Source: Spirosoma sordidisoli
GTDB taxonomy: Bacteria; Bacteroidota; Bacteroidia; Cytophagales; Spirosomataceae
DNA: 64,000 nt
Assembly (NCBI RefSeq): GCF_004138325.1
Contig: NZ_SBLB01000003.1
Location: forward strand, 186,001-250,000
Reading direction: 5' to 3'
This document shows positions 8,585 to 17,955 of the stretch, one piece after another (position 1 is the stretch's first letter; each line of letters opens with the position of its first letter). Made by a program: the position numbers and the translations under genes. Below the pieces are notes generated by a model. The model made no database searches and was not told where the DNA came from. It saw only the letters and a program-made list of their open reading frames with translations.

Positions 8585-9222
8585 CAGTTTATTACGGAAC
8601 TGATTTCGCCATTACCCACCTGCCACATACTCGTCAGTGAAAGTCCCGTCAGGCTAACGTCCTGGTGCGAGGTCAGACAAAACGAAACCGACTGGCGCGT
8701 GTGAAGCTGCCGAATGTAATCGAACAGCCGGGCGGCCGTGGCTACATCGAGCGTCGTGAGCGGCTCATCGAGCAGCACCAGAGCCGGCTCGCCGAGCAGG
8801 GCCAGCAGCAGCGACAATTTTTTCAGCATGCCGCTCGAAAAGGTACCCGTCGGTTGCGTCCAGAACGCATGCACGCCCAGTAAGTCGGCCAGTTCGTTGA
8901 CCTGACCCGCCGGTGCTCGTTTGGCTTTCCCTACAAAACCCGCCAGATCGCGGGGTGTCAGGAAGTCGGGGTAGAGGGGTTCGGCTTCGGCATAGTTGAC
9001 CCGCAGCCGATACGCCACCGGATGGCGGTTGAGGTCGTACGCTTCGTTGAGCACGATCTGCCCCGAAAAGGGGAGCAGTCCGGCCACCGTCCTGAAAAAG
9101 GTGGTTTTGCCGGAGCCGTTGCTACCCCGAAAGTAATGAATGCCGACGGGCAACCGCAACGACGGTACCGTCAGTACGGGCTGACCCGAGTAGGCTTTGC
9201 TAAGGTTGGTGACAGTGAGCAA
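8584..9222 (-). CDS. ABC transporter ATP-binding protein
   Basis: A 212-residue ABC ATPase. Walker A is GSNGSGKT (residues 33-40). The signature region is divergent (TFSSGMLKKLSLLLAL), Walker B is ALVLLDEPLTTLD, and the H-loop His is in FCLTSHQDVSL. Start choice: an in-frame TTG at 9249 lies inside an exact -7 promoter box (9247-9254), so transcription should begin downstream of it. I therefore prefer the TTG at 9222, which gives the canonical start MLTVTNLSKAYSG. Translationally coupled to the permease by a TGATG overlap. Domain size fits simple exporters; substrate unknown. Confidence 0.82.
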   Translation of the reverse strand: MLTVTNLSKAYSGQPVLTVPSLRLPVGIHYFRGSNGSGKTTFFRTVAGLLPFSGQIVLNEAYDLNRHPVAYRLRVNYAEAEPLYPDFLTPRDLAGFVGKAKRAPAGQVNELADLLGVHAFWTQPTGTFSSGMLKKLSLLLALLGEPALVLLDEPLTTLDVATAARLFDYIRQLHTRQSVSFCLTSHQDVSLTGLSLTSMWQVGNGEISSVIN

Positions 9223-9246
9223 GGAATAAGGGCATTTTCGTATGGC

Positions 9247-9254
9247 CAAAAATA
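9247..9254 (-). promoter_or_regulatory. Bacteroidota -7 box (TAttTTTG) for the ABC exporter
   Basis: Exact TAnnTTTG on the minus strand, about 25 bp upstream of the TTG at 9222. It overlaps the alternative TTG at 9249 and so argues against that start. No clear -33 box. Confidence 0.5.
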
Positions 9255-9287
9255 GCGATAGATTATACGTTGCCCTAGTTCATTCAT

Positions 9288-11414
9288 CTACCACAACCAG
9301 CTCACGCGTATACCCGCCAGGGCATTGCGGGTGGGCGATCCGTTATAAAACCGGTTCCCTACGGCATTGAGGTCATAGCCCAGCGAATAGGTCTGATTCA
9401 GGAGGTTGTCGCCACTGACGTATCCATCCAGCGTCCAGTGCCGGCCAATGGGTTTACGGAAGCCCAGGGTGGCCTGCAGGAGCCGGGTTGGATCAGACTG
9501 GGCCGTGTTGGCGTCGTTGAGCGGGAACGGGTTCAGAAACTGATAGGTCAGGTGGGCATATACCCCCGCTTTCAGTTCCAGATCCAGGCCCGACACGAGC
9601 GTTACCGGAGCCACTCCCGGAATCCGATTGTTCGACAGGTCGGCCGTGCCCTGCTGGTAGCTGCGAAAGCGGTAGTCGGTCAGGGTGGCATTCTGCCAGA
9701 TTCTCAGCAGAGAAACGACCGCATTTGACGCGCCCGAAAATCCAGTCGGGGCTACCAGGTCGTAGCTCGCCTGGGCTTCAAGGCCCCGCTGGTCAGTACG
9801 GCCCGCGTTCACGAAAAATTCGGCACCGGCCGCGTTAGATCGACGTACAATGGTTTCGCGCAGACCGAATTGGTAGGCCGCCACATCGAAGCGAAGTCTC
9901 GACTGAAGCGCTGAACCGCGAATGCCAACTTCGTAGCTGGTGCCCCGCTCGGGATTCAGGGTTGTGTTGAAGCCACCTGCCGAGGGGCGAACCTCATCGC
10001 GGGTGGGCGCTGAATAGCCGGTGCTGATGCTGGCAAAGGCTGACAACGTCTGGCCGAAGGTGCGAAGCAGTGCCACACGGGGTAACCAGACAGGCGTAAA
10101 GTTGCGGGTAAGCAGCTCAGCCGGCAAGGCACCGGCCGCCCGGGTCGGGAAGCGGGTAAAGCCATAGCGAACATCGTTGCGACTCAACCCCATAGTAAGC
10201 CGGAAGCGGGCCGGGAGTTCGGTTTCGGCCTGCGCGAACAGGCTGGTTTGCCGGGCAACCAGCTCTTCGTCGGTCTGGATCGTATCGGGCGTACCGGCGC
10301 GGTTGCCAAAGTTGCGGATAACGGTAAAGGTGCGCAGCAGCTCGGCCCCAACTGTAAAGGTAGTGGGCAGCGGCCCGCTGGGCAGCCGGAACTGAGTGAC
10401 GGTTCGCCCGCCCAGGCCCTGGTCGGCGCTCTTCTGGTAATTGGTGATAAACGGGTTGGCAAAGTCCGTCGTTGACCCGTACAGGACCGTTGTATTCTGA
10501 ATCCGATCGCTCCAGCGGTACTCGTGCGAGACGCCCAGGTAGCCATACTTCTGATAAATACCGGCCCGCTGGTCGGCACTGCCGGGCAGGGTTCGGGTAG
10601 CGGGTCTGGAGGCTCGCGGATCGGCCCGATACTGGGCTTCGGTCAGGCCGCCGGGTGTCTGATAGTGCAGGTCTGAATAGAGTCCCAGCACGGAAATCGT
10701 TCGTTTGTCACTGACATTGAACGAGCCCGCCAGCGTCAGGTTGTCCCGCACCAGCGCACTGTGGTTTCGGTATCCGTCACTTTGCAGGTGATTGTAGCTA
10801 AGGGTAATCGCCGAGTTTTGCTGGCCCGTCTGAACCGCAATGCCGTTTCCGTATAAACCGTAGCTACCGCCCAGCGCCGACAGCTCCACGTTGGTTTTGC
10901 CCGCCGGGACCGCCAGGCCACTGAACAGGAGCGTGCCGCCCGTTCCGGCGCCGTAGAGGCTGCCGGCCGGGCCTTTGATAACTTCGATACGGCCCAGCGA
11001 CCGCACATCGAGCGCGTTGAGCGGGGTGTTGCCGCCGGCGTCGGTCAGCGGCAGTTCGTTCCAGTATGCTTTCACATTACGTACCCCAAACGGCGACCGG
11101 ATCGCGCTGCCCCGAATGGCCAGTCGGTAGCTGCCCGGCGATCGTTCGTCGGCCCGGACACCGGGCAGGGTATTCAGGGCCGGTATGAGGGTTGGGGTTC
11201 CGTAACGCTGGTTCAGGTCCCGCCGGGTCAGCAGGCCGATCGATGCGCCTGTCTCGAGCAGCCGCCGGTTCGATGCGTACCCGCGAACCACTACCTCGTT
11301 CAGTTGCAGGGTATCGTCCAGAGATGAAGCGGTAGGCGCAGGGGGCTGAGCCAGGCTGCCAACATGATAGCCAAGCACCAGGAAAAGAGTAAATCGTACG
11401 GAGAACTGAACCAT
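9288..11414 (-). CDS. TonB-dependent outer-membrane receptor (FecA/siderophore type)
   Basis: A 708-residue outer-membrane beta-barrel receptor. Signal peptide at residues 1-22 (ending SLAQ). A TonB box-like segment LQLNEVVVRG follows, then the plug domain with LNTLPGVRADERSPGSYRLAIRGS, RNVKAYWNELPLTDAGG and RIEVIKGPAGSLYGAGTGG. The barrel follows and ends in an aromatic residue (RVSWLW). There is no N-terminal carboxypeptidase-like domain and no SusD partner, so it is a classic single receptor for iron-siderophore, haem or cofactor uptake, not a glycan SusC. The ligand cannot be read. No ABC importer lies beside it; the adjacent ABC pair looks like an exporter. Confidence 0.88.
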   Translation of the reverse strand: MVQFSVRFTLFLVLGYHVGSLAQPPAPTASSLDDTLQLNEVVVRGYASNRRLLETGASIGLLTRRDLNQRYGTPTLIPALNTLPGVRADERSPGSYRLAIRGSAIRSPFGVRNVKAYWNELPLTDAGGNTPLNALDVRSLGRIEVIKGPAGSLYGAGTGGTLLFSGLAVPAGKTNVELSALGGSYGLYGNGIAVQTGQQNSAITLSYNHLQSDGYRNHSALVRDNLTLAGSFNVSDKRTISVLGLYSDLHYQTPGGLTEAQYRADPRASRPATRTLPGSADQRAGIYQKYGYLGVSHEYRWSDRIQNTTVLYGSTTDFANPFITNYQKSADQGLGGRTVTQFRLPSGPLPTTFTVGAELLRTFTVIRNFGNRAGTPDTIQTDEELVARQTSLFAQAETELPARFRLTMGLSRNDVRYGFTRFPTRAAGALPAELLTRNFTPVWLPRVALLRTFGQTLSAFASISTGYSAPTRDEVRPSAGGFNTTLNPERGTSYEVGIRGSALQSRLRFDVAAYQFGLRETIVRRSNAAGAEFFVNAGRTDQRGLEAQASYDLVAPTGFSGASNAVVSLLRIWQNATLTDYRFRSYQQGTADLSNNRIPGVAPVTLVSGLDLELKAGVYAHLTYQFLNPFPLNDANTAQSDPTRLLQATLGFRKPIGRHWTLDGYVSGDNLLNQTYSLGYDLNAVGNRFYNGSPTRNALAGIRVSWLW

Positions 11415-11556
11415 GAGGCAACGAGTACTGATTGGGGAATTGATGCAGATAAAAGAGCGAATGACGCGCTTTTGTTGTTATACAACTACGATTCTTTAGC
11501 CGATCTGTCGGCTGGGGTCGAAGATAGTTCATTAATCCATTACCCTTTAGCCGCTC

Positions 11557-12162
11557 ATGGCCAACACAAGTGACGATTTACACGGCAATGCGCCCGACTC
11601 CGCCCCGGTAGCGCTGCTGATTATCGATATGATCAACGATCTGGAATTCCCTGAGGGACCGGACTTTCTGGCGCCAACCCTGGCTGCTGCGGATCGGATC
11701 GCCCGACTCAAACAGCGGTGTAAAGACGCCAGCATTCCGGTTGTTTACATCAACGATAACTTTGGTCGATGGCGGTCCGACTTTAGGGAAGTGCTGGATC
11801 ACTGTCTGCACGATGGGGTGCGCGGGCAGCCGCTGGCCGAACGGTTATTGCCCGACGACGATGATTATTCGGTCCTTAAACCCAAGCACTCGGCTTTTTT
11901 TGCGACGACGCTGGAAACGCTGCTGGCGTATCTGAAAGCAAAAACGCTGATCCTAACGGGTATCAGTGCCGATGCCTGCGTTTTGTTCACGGCCAGCGAT
12001 GCCTACGTACGCGACTTCTCGCTGTACATCCCGTCCGACTGCGTGGTGGCTGGCTCGCCGGTTCATACCGAAGAAGCCCTGGCGTTTATGAAGCGGGTAC
12101 TGAAGGCCGACATAACCCCCGCCGATGAGATCGATCTGGCAAAACTGCTGGATGAATCCTGA
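11557..12162 (+). CDS. Isochorismatase-family cysteine hydrolase
   Basis: A 201-residue cysteine hydrolase of the isochorismatase/nicotinamidase superfamily. The catalytic triad is visible: Asp in LLIIDMINDLEF, Lys in VLKPKHSAFF, and Cys in GISADACVLFTA. The cis-peptide region precedes the Cys as usual. The protein is cytosolic. Substrate may be a nicotinamide-like amide, isochorismate or a ureide; there is no pathway neighbour to decide. It is divergent from the TonB receptor gene and followed by a terminator-like hairpin. Confidence 0.82.
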   Translation: MANTSDDLHGNAPDSAPVALLIIDMINDLEFPEGPDFLAPTLAAADRIARLKQRCKDASIPVVYINDNFGRWRSDFREVLDHCLHDGVRGQPLAERLLPDDDDYSVLKPKHSAFFATTLETLLAYLKAKTLILTGISADACVLFTASDAYVRDFSLYIPSDCVVAGSPVHTEEALAFMKRVLKADITPADEIDLAKLLDES

Positions 12163-12219
12163 ACCGCGAGCCTGCGAGCACGAACTACCAGCCGTGGGGT
12201 ACTGGTTTCCTGGTAATCC

Positions 12220-12252
12220 GGAGCCGATAAGCGGGCGACGGCTCCTTATTTT
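12220..12252 (+). terminator. Terminator-like hairpin after the isochorismatase gene
   Basis: Seven-bp stem GGAGCCG (12220-12226) with CGGCTCC (12239-12245), then TTATTTT. Confidence 0.55.
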
Positions 12253-12307
12253 AAAAGAAACCACGGGTGTCAGGCGCGAAAACTGCCTGATTGAGCCGTT
12301 TTTTGTG

Positions 12308-12315
12308 TATATTTG
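12308..12315 (+). promoter_or_regulatory. Bacteroidota -7 box (TAtaTTTG) for the DEAD-box gene
   Basis: Exact TAnnTTTG about 72 bp upstream of the TTG start at 12387. It lies downstream of an in-frame ATG at 12291, so that ATG would not be on this transcript. A TTG at 12291-12293 is too close to be an ideal -33 element. Confidence 0.45.
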
Positions 12316-12386
12316 GTTCCAAATCAAGCGGTTTTGCTGACCGGGAACGAAGGGTCAGCGTTTTATCACTTTTACAAGCTGTCACC

Positions 12387-13898
12387 TTGACATTTTCCGA
12401 ATTTAATCTCCACGACGACCTGCTGGCTGGCGTGGACGCCATGAACTACCTGAAGGCCACACCTATTCAGGAAATGGCCATCCCTAAAATTCTCGATGGG
12501 CGCGACCTGATCGCCAGTGCCCAGACCGGTACCGGTAAAACGGCCGCCTACCTCATTCCACTGCTCGACAAAATCTCGCATGCCGACCACGACCATACCA
12601 GTACGCTTATTCTGGTGCCCACCCGTGAACTGGCCAAGCAGATCGACGAACAGGTAGAAGGATTCGGCTACTTCGTACAAGCCAACAGCATCGCTATCTA
12701 CGGCGGGGGCAAAGGAGACGACTGGGACAAGCAGCGTAAGGCTCTGGAAACCGGCGCCGATATTATTATCGCCACCCCCGGCCGACTCATTGCGCACATG
12801 CAGCTGGGTTACGTCAAATTCGACAAGATCGATTACCTGGTTCTCGACGAAGCGGACAAAATGCTCGACATGGGCTTCTCCGATGACATCCTGAACATTG
12901 TCGATAAGATTCCGGCCAAGCGCCAGACCCTGCTGTTCTCGGCCACGATGCCCAACAAAATCAGGGAGTTTGCCAAACGGATACTGACCGAGCCGGAAGA
13001 AATCAGACTGGCCGTTTCGAAACCGGCGGCTGGTATCGATCAGCAGTTTTACCTCGCCTACGACAATCAGAAACTGCCGCTGCTGGCTCACCTGATCAAG
13101 AATAGTGAGAAGCCCGTTCAGAGCATGGTGCTGTTCACGTCCAAAAAGTCGGAAGTGAACGGTATTGTACGGGCGCTCAGCAAGCTGGGCTACGAAGCAC
13201 GGGGCATCAGCTCTGATCTCGAACAGGACGACCGGGAAGTGGTGTTGCGCGATTTCAAGAATAAGGCATTCCCGATTCTGGTAGCCACCGACGTACTCTC
13301 ACGCGGTATCGACATCGACAACCTGACCCACGTGGTCAACTACGATACGCCCCGCGACGCCGAAGATTATGTACACCGCATCGGCCGGACGGCGCGGGCC
13401 GCTACGACCGGTACGGCCATTACGTTCATCAGTGATCAGGAGCAGAATCGTATTGTAAACATCGAAAAGCTGATCGAGCGCGAGATCGACAAACGATCCA
13501 TAACCGAAGAACTCGGCATGGGCAAGTCGCCGGTGTTCGACCCCAAGCGGTTTGGCCGTCGTAAAGACGGAGGCCGTGGCGACAACCGGGGCGGACGCGA
13601 TGGGCGCCGACCCAATGACCAGCGTCCATCCGGTACCGGATCGGGTGAAGCCCGCTCGGACCGTTCCGGAAAAGGTCGGCGCGACCGGCGGGATAAACCG
13701 GTGCCGCAGCCGGCAGGCGAGGGTGTTGCCATGGCTACTGATTCGGCAGAACCGGCGCTACCGCTTTCGGCTACCCATGTGAATGGGCAACCCGCCGATA
13801 AGCCTAAGCGACGCAAAAAGCGTCGGCGGGGGCCGCGGGGTGAAAAACGCGAAAACGGCCAGGAGCAAAGCCCGTCCCCCGCCCCAGCAGCCGAGTAA
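12387..13898 (+). CDS. DEAD-box ATP-dependent RNA helicase
   Basis: A 503-residue RNA helicase. Motifs in order: Q motif ATPIQEMAIP, Walker A AQTGTGKT, PTRELAKQ, TPGRL, VLDEADKML, SATMP, then in the second RecA domain ATDVLSRGIDI and HRIGRTARA. The tail after about residue 400 is basic and low-complexity (Gly/Arg/Asp, then KRRKKRRRGPRG), as in RhlE/DeaD-like RNA-binding tails. I prefer the TTG at 12387, giving the family start MTFSEFNLHDDLL, because the upstream ATG at 12291 precedes the probable promoter. Likely roles are cold adaptation, ribosome assembly or RNA turnover. It ends at a strong terminator shared with the opposing gene. Confidence 0.92.
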   Translation: MTFSEFNLHDDLLAGVDAMNYLKATPIQEMAIPKILDGRDLIASAQTGTGKTAAYLIPLLDKISHADHDHTSTLILVPTRELAKQIDEQVEGFGYFVQANSIAIYGGGKGDDWDKQRKALETGADIIIATPGRLIAHMQLGYVKFDKIDYLVLDEADKMLDMGFSDDILNIVDKIPAKRQTLLFSATMPNKIREFAKRILTEPEEIRLAVSKPAAGIDQQFYLAYDNQKLPLLAHLIKNSEKPVQSMVLFTSKKSEVNGIVRALSKLGYEARGISSDLEQDDREVVLRDFKNKAFPILVATDVLSRGIDIDNLTHVVNYDTPRDAEDYVHRIGRTARAATTGTAITFISDQEQNRIVNIEKLIEREIDKRSITEELGMGKSPVFDPKRFGRRKDGGRGDNRGGRDGRRPNDQRPSGTGSGEARSDRSGKGRRDRRDKPVPQPAGEGVAMATDSAEPALPLSATHVNGQPADKPKRRKKRRRGPRGEKRENGQEQSPSPAPAAE

Positions 13899-13910
13899 CC
13901 GAAACTATAC

Positions 13911-13942
13911 AAAAAGCCCAGACGTCAGTTTGGGCTTTTTTT
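13911..13942. terminator. Bidirectional terminator between helicase and convergent gene
   Basis: Ten-bp stem AAAAAGCCCA (13911-13920) with TGGGCTTTTT (13931-13940), followed by more T; the A-run on the left gives a T-run on the other strand. Confidence 0.85.
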
Positions 13943-13960
13943 GGCTCATCTGCGAGCCGG

Positions 13961-14698
13961 TCACAACCGATTATAGAACGTGAACAGCGCTACGAGTCCT
14001 GCCCGCGATTTCAGATCCGGCTTTTCGGCCTGTAAATAAGCTTCAACCTGCTCCTTCCTATCGGCCATCAGCTCCAGAACCGCTTTTTTGCCGGGCGAAA
14101 ACTTGACAGCCTGCCCTTGCCGACCAATATACCAGTCGGCTTTTTTAAGCAGTTGATCGTCTTTACTACCGGTATTGAGGGCCGGGTTGTAGGTGCTTTT
14201 TTTTACGGAGATAAACGGGTGGAGTAGGAGCTCGACCCGGCCGGTAACCAGCTGTTCGAAAAAGCCGTTGATCGCATCTGCGTCGCCCCGGTACTCGAGC
14301 ACATTGACGAAATGGCTGACTCCACCCAGCTTGCTGTTCATGGCAAACCGCTTTACGCTGTGACCCTTGGCAACGCGTATGTCGGCCGGGCTGGCCTGTA
14401 TCTCTACTTCGTTGGCCATCAAATCAAGTCGGACCGGCACACCGGCTAGCGTGTCACTCTGACCGATGCGGCCATAAAACCGGATGGTACCGGCCTGAAA
14501 CGTGGTGTCCAGGTAGGCGTCGCCGAGAATCTGGCCCGGCGGTCCGTCGACGCCAAACAAAACGCCATTCGCCGGTATTTTGAGGCCACTGAAATTGATT
14601 CGGTCGCGGGTGGTTTGCTGCATCGAGTTGTCCGGGCTTGTCTGGGCAAAACCATATACCGGAAGCAGCAGCAGGAGGGGGAGGCAGCTAAATCGCAT
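13961..14698 (-). CDS. Secreted protein of unknown function
   Basis: A 245-residue protein with a clear signal peptide (MRFSCLPLLLLLPVYGFAQT, cleavage near residue 18). The frame is open to 14782, but the ATG at 14698 is right because the hydrophobic core begins there. The mature part is a beta-rich domain (VLFGVDGPPGQILGDAYLDTTF, RFYGRIG), a middle region with VSHFVNVLEYRGD, and a Lys-rich helical C-terminus (KKAVLELMADRKEQVEAYLQ). I do not recognise a family. It is convergent to the helicase gene and divergent from the amidohydrolase gene. Confidence 0.68.
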   Translation of the reverse strand: MRFSCLPLLLLLPVYGFAQTSPDNSMQQTTRDRINFSGLKIPANGVLFGVDGPPGQILGDAYLDTTFQAGTIRFYGRIGQSDTLAGVPVRLDLMANEVEIQASPADIRVAKGHSVKRFAMNSKLGGVSHFVNVLEYRGDADAINGFFEQLVTGRVELLLHPFISVKKSTYNPALNTGSKDDQLLKKADWYIGRQGQAVKFSPGKKAVLELMADRKEQVEAYLQAEKPDLKSRAGLVALFTFYNRL

Positions 14699-14866
14699 AG
14701 TGAAGGACGTTACGGTGAAGAGGCTGTAAAGAAACGTATAATCTCCAAAGGTAGATGCATTGGCATTCAGCGAATAACGCAAAATGTTATATGGCCTATC
14801 ATTAGACAGTGGCGCTATTTCCGTACATTTAACCGTTTATGACCAATTTATACAACCTCTAACTTC

Positions 14867-17800
14867 ATGACGAAACCTCTGCTGATGGGGTTGCTGGCGC
14901 TGGGTCTGATTCAGTCGGCCACTGCCCAGACAACCTTTCCGCGTAATGGCGTGTACGACGAACGACCCGGCCTGTACGCATTCACCAACGCTACCATTGT
15001 GGTTGATCCGCAAACGACATTATCCAATGCTACGCTGCTGATCCGAAACGGTCGTATCGAAGCGGTGGGGGCCAACGTGAGCCTGCCCGCCGGCACGGTG
15101 GTCGCCGATCTGAAAGGGAAACGAATCTATCCGGCTCTGATCGATATCGATTCGGACTACGGAATGCCGGAGGTGAAAACCGAGCGCCGGTCGTTCAATT
15201 CGCTGCCTCAGCTTGAGTCGAACAAAAAAGGGGCCTACTACTGGAACCAGGCCATCCAGCCCGAAAATGATGCCAGTCTGCTTTTCAAAGCGGATGCTAA
15301 AAAAGCCGATGAACTTCGTAAGATGGGATTCGGTTCGGTACTGGCCCACGCCCACGATGGTATAGCCCGCGGCACCGGTGCGCTGGTAACGCTGGCCGAC
15401 GAGCGCGAAAACGCACTGGTCCTGAAACCGAACGCCACGGCTCATTACTCGTTCAGCAAGGGAAGCTCCACCCAAACCTCTCCCAACTCAATGATGGGTT
15501 CGGTAGCGGTACTTCGGCAGGCTTTGTACGACGCCGACTGGTACAAACGCGCTGGTAATAAAGAGCAGGCCAACCTCTCGCTCGACGCCCTGAATCGTAT
15601 TCAGAGTCTGCCCGCCATCTTCGAAGCCAATGACAAGCTGGGCGTGCTGCGGGCCGATAAAATCGGTGATGAGTTTGGTATGCAGTACATTATCCGGACC
15701 TCTGGCGACGAATACCAGCGGATCGATGAGATAAAGGCTACGGGCGCGTCGCTGATTGTTCCCCTCAATTTTCCGCAGCCCTACGATGTCGAGGACCCCT
15801 GGGATGCCGACAATGTGTCTCTGGCCGAGATGAAACACTGGGAAATGGCACCGATGAACGCCGGTCGACTGGCTACTGCCAATATTCCGTTTGCGCTGAC
15901 AACGGCGGGGCTGCGTAACAAGTCGGAGTTCTGGGCCAACCTGCGCAAAGCCATCGAGAACGGACTGCCCGAGCAGCGGGCGCTGGAAGCGCTGACCACG
16001 CTACCCGCCCGGCTCATTCGTGCCGAGAATCAGGTGGGTACGCTCAAAAAAGGGAACGTAGCCAATTTTATCATTACCTCGGGTAATCTGTTCAGTGCCG
16101 ACAATGTAATCTACGAAAACTGGATTCAGGGTAAGCAGTACATTGTGAACCCGAAAGATGGTACCGACCTGCGCGGCAGATGGCGCCTGGTTATCGGTAA
16201 TCAGCCGCCTGTTCAGCTGACCATTACGGGTAAGTCGGCCGAAAAGCCCGAGTATCAGATTCAGGTCGATACCACCAAAATCACTCCGAAAGTGTCGGTA
16301 AGCGGTGACCTGATTACGATGCAGATCCAGCTCGACAAAAAGAAACCCGGCACCACCCGCCTGACGGGATACCGCACCAGCCCATCCAACCTGGCGGGCG
16401 ATGGCGAAACCCCCGATGGCAAAGCCATCAGCTGGTCGGCCGCCCGGGCTGTCGACACGCCCACGTCGAGTACCGCTACCAGTGCCACCGCCACCGCGGG
16501 CCGCTCTACTACCAGCACTGCCGGCACCACGCTTCTCTATCCGTTTGCGGGCATGGGTAACCTCAGCAAGCCGCAGCCGCAAACCATGCTGATCCGGAAC
16601 GCAACGGTGTGGACCAATGAGAAAGAGGGGATCGTTCAGGCCACCGACGTACTGGTTCAGAATGGAAAAATTACCCAGGTCGGTAAAGGGCTGACGGCTC
16701 CGGCCAACGCCACCGTAATTGACGGAACCGGTAAGCACCTGACCAATGGGATCATCGATGAGCACTCACACATTGCGTTGTTGTCCGTGAACGAAGGCTC
16801 TCAGTCCAGTACGGCCGAAGTGCGTATGGCCGACGTGGTCAACTCGGAAGATGTCGACATATACCGCCAGCTGGCGGGTGGGGTTACGACCTCCCAACTT
16901 CTACACGGGTCGGCAAACGCCATCGGTGGCCAGTCGGCGCTGATCAAGCTGAAATGGGGTGAGTCGCCGGAAGGATTGCTGGTAAAAGGGGCCGATGGGT
17001 TCATTAAGTTCGCCCTGGGCGAGAACGTAAAACAATCGAACCGGAGCGATGGTAGCGGCATTCGGTTCCCGCAGAGCCGGATGGGGGTTGAGCAGGTGTA
17101 CATGGATCATTTCATGCGGGCCAAGGAATATGCCAAGAGCTGGGACACGTATAACCGGCTCAGCACCAAGGAGAAAGCGTCGGCGCTGGCACCTCGTCGG
17201 GATATTGAGCTGGACGCTTTGTCGGAGATCCTGGCTAAAAAGCGGTTCATCACCTGCCACTCCTACGTTCAGTCGGAAATCAACATGCTGCTGAAAGTAG
17301 CCGATTCGCTGGGCTTCAAAGTGAATACCTTCACCCACATTCTGGAAGGGTACAAGCTGGCCGACAAGATGGCGCAGCACGGTGTGGGCGGATCGTCGTT
17401 TGCCGACTGGTGGGCCTACAAGATGGAAGTGAAAGATGCCATTCCCTATAATGCCGCGCTCATGCACCGGCAGGGAGTGACGGTATCGATCAACTCCGAT
17501 GATGCCGAAATGGCCCGTCGACTGAACCAGGAAGCCGCCAAAACGGTCGAGTATGGCGGTATGACAGAAGAAGACGCCTGGAAGATGGTAACGCTCAACC
17601 CGGCCAAACTGCTGCACCTCGACAATCGGATGGGGAGCATCCGGGCTGGTAAGGATGCGGATCTGGTTCTCTGGAATACGAACCCGCTGGCGATCTACGC
17701 CCGTCCCGAAAAAACGATCATCGACGGCGCGATCTATTTCGATCTGCAGACCGAAGACGCCAGACGGGATGCCATGCAGGCCGAACGTGCCCGCATCATT

Positions 17801-17926
17801 CAGAAGATGCTGACCGCCAAATCCAGCGGCTCGTCAACGACCCGTCCGACCCCCCGTCGGTCACGGATGTGGCATTGCGAAGATGTGGAAGGGGTGATGG
17901 CCGAAGGTGAGGAAGACGGCAAATAA
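14867..17926 (+). CDS. Exported two-module amidohydrolase (imidazolonepropionase-like)
   Basis: A 1019-residue exported protein (signal peptide to about residue 20, SATAQ) with two amidohydrolase modules. The first (about 30-440) begins with the usual NATIVVDPQTT strand, but where active enzymes have HxH it reads YPALIDIDSD, so it has lost its first metal ligands. A Ser/Thr/Ala-rich linker of about 30 residues (near 540) joins it to the second module. That module keeps H633-S-H635 in GIIDEHSHIAL, ITCHSYVQSE, FTHILEGYKLAD and the catalytic Asp region SINSDDAEMA. Only the second module is likely active. Probable periplasmic cyclic-amide or dipeptide hydrolase; substrate unknown. It is followed after 29 bp by a related gene, so they are probably one operon. 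Confidence 0.83.
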   Translation: MTKPLLMGLLALGLIQSATAQTTFPRNGVYDERPGLYAFTNATIVVDPQTTLSNATLLIRNGRIEAVGANVSLPAGTVVADLKGKRIYPALIDIDSDYGMPEVKTERRSFNSLPQLESNKKGAYYWNQAIQPENDASLLFKADAKKADELRKMGFGSVLAHAHDGIARGTGALVTLADERENALVLKPNATAHYSFSKGSSTQTSPNSMMGSVAVLRQALYDADWYKRAGNKEQANLSLDALNRIQSLPAIFEANDKLGVLRADKIGDEFGMQYIIRTSGDEYQRIDEIKATGASLIVPLNFPQPYDVEDPWDADNVSLAEMKHWEMAPMNAGRLATANIPFALTTAGLRNKSEFWANLRKAIENGLPEQRALEALTTLPARLIRAENQVGTLKKGNVANFIITSGNLFSADNVIYENWIQGKQYIVNPKDGTDLRGRWRLVIGNQPPVQLTITGKSAEKPEYQIQVDTTKITPKVSVSGDLITMQIQLDKKKPGTTRLTGYRTSPSNLAGDGETPDGKAISWSAARAVDTPTSSTATSATATAGRSTTSTAGTTLLYPFAGMGNLSKPQPQTMLIRNATVWTNEKEGIVQATDVLVQNGKITQVGKGLTAPANATVIDGTGKHLTNGIIDEHSHIALLSVNEGSQSSTAEVRMADVVNSEDVDIYRQLAGGVTTSQLLHGSANAIGGQSALIKLKWGESPEGLLVKGADGFIKFALGENVKQSNRSDGSGIRFPQSRMGVEQVYMDHFMRAKEYAKSWDTYNRLSTKEKASALAPRRDIELDALSEILAKKRFITCHSYVQSEINMLLKVADSLGFKVNTFTHILEGYKLADKMAQHGVGGSSFADWWAYKMEVKDAIPYNAALMHRQGVTVSINSDDAEMARRLNQEAAKTVEYGGMTEEDAWKMVTLNPAKLLHLDNRMGSIRAGKDADLVLWNTNPLAIYARPEKTIIDGAIYFDLQTEDARRDAMQAERARIIQKMLTAKSSGSSTTRPTPRRSRMWHCEDVEGVMAEGEEDGK

Positions 17927-17955
17927 GGACCAGAAACGGTATACCGAACAAACAG

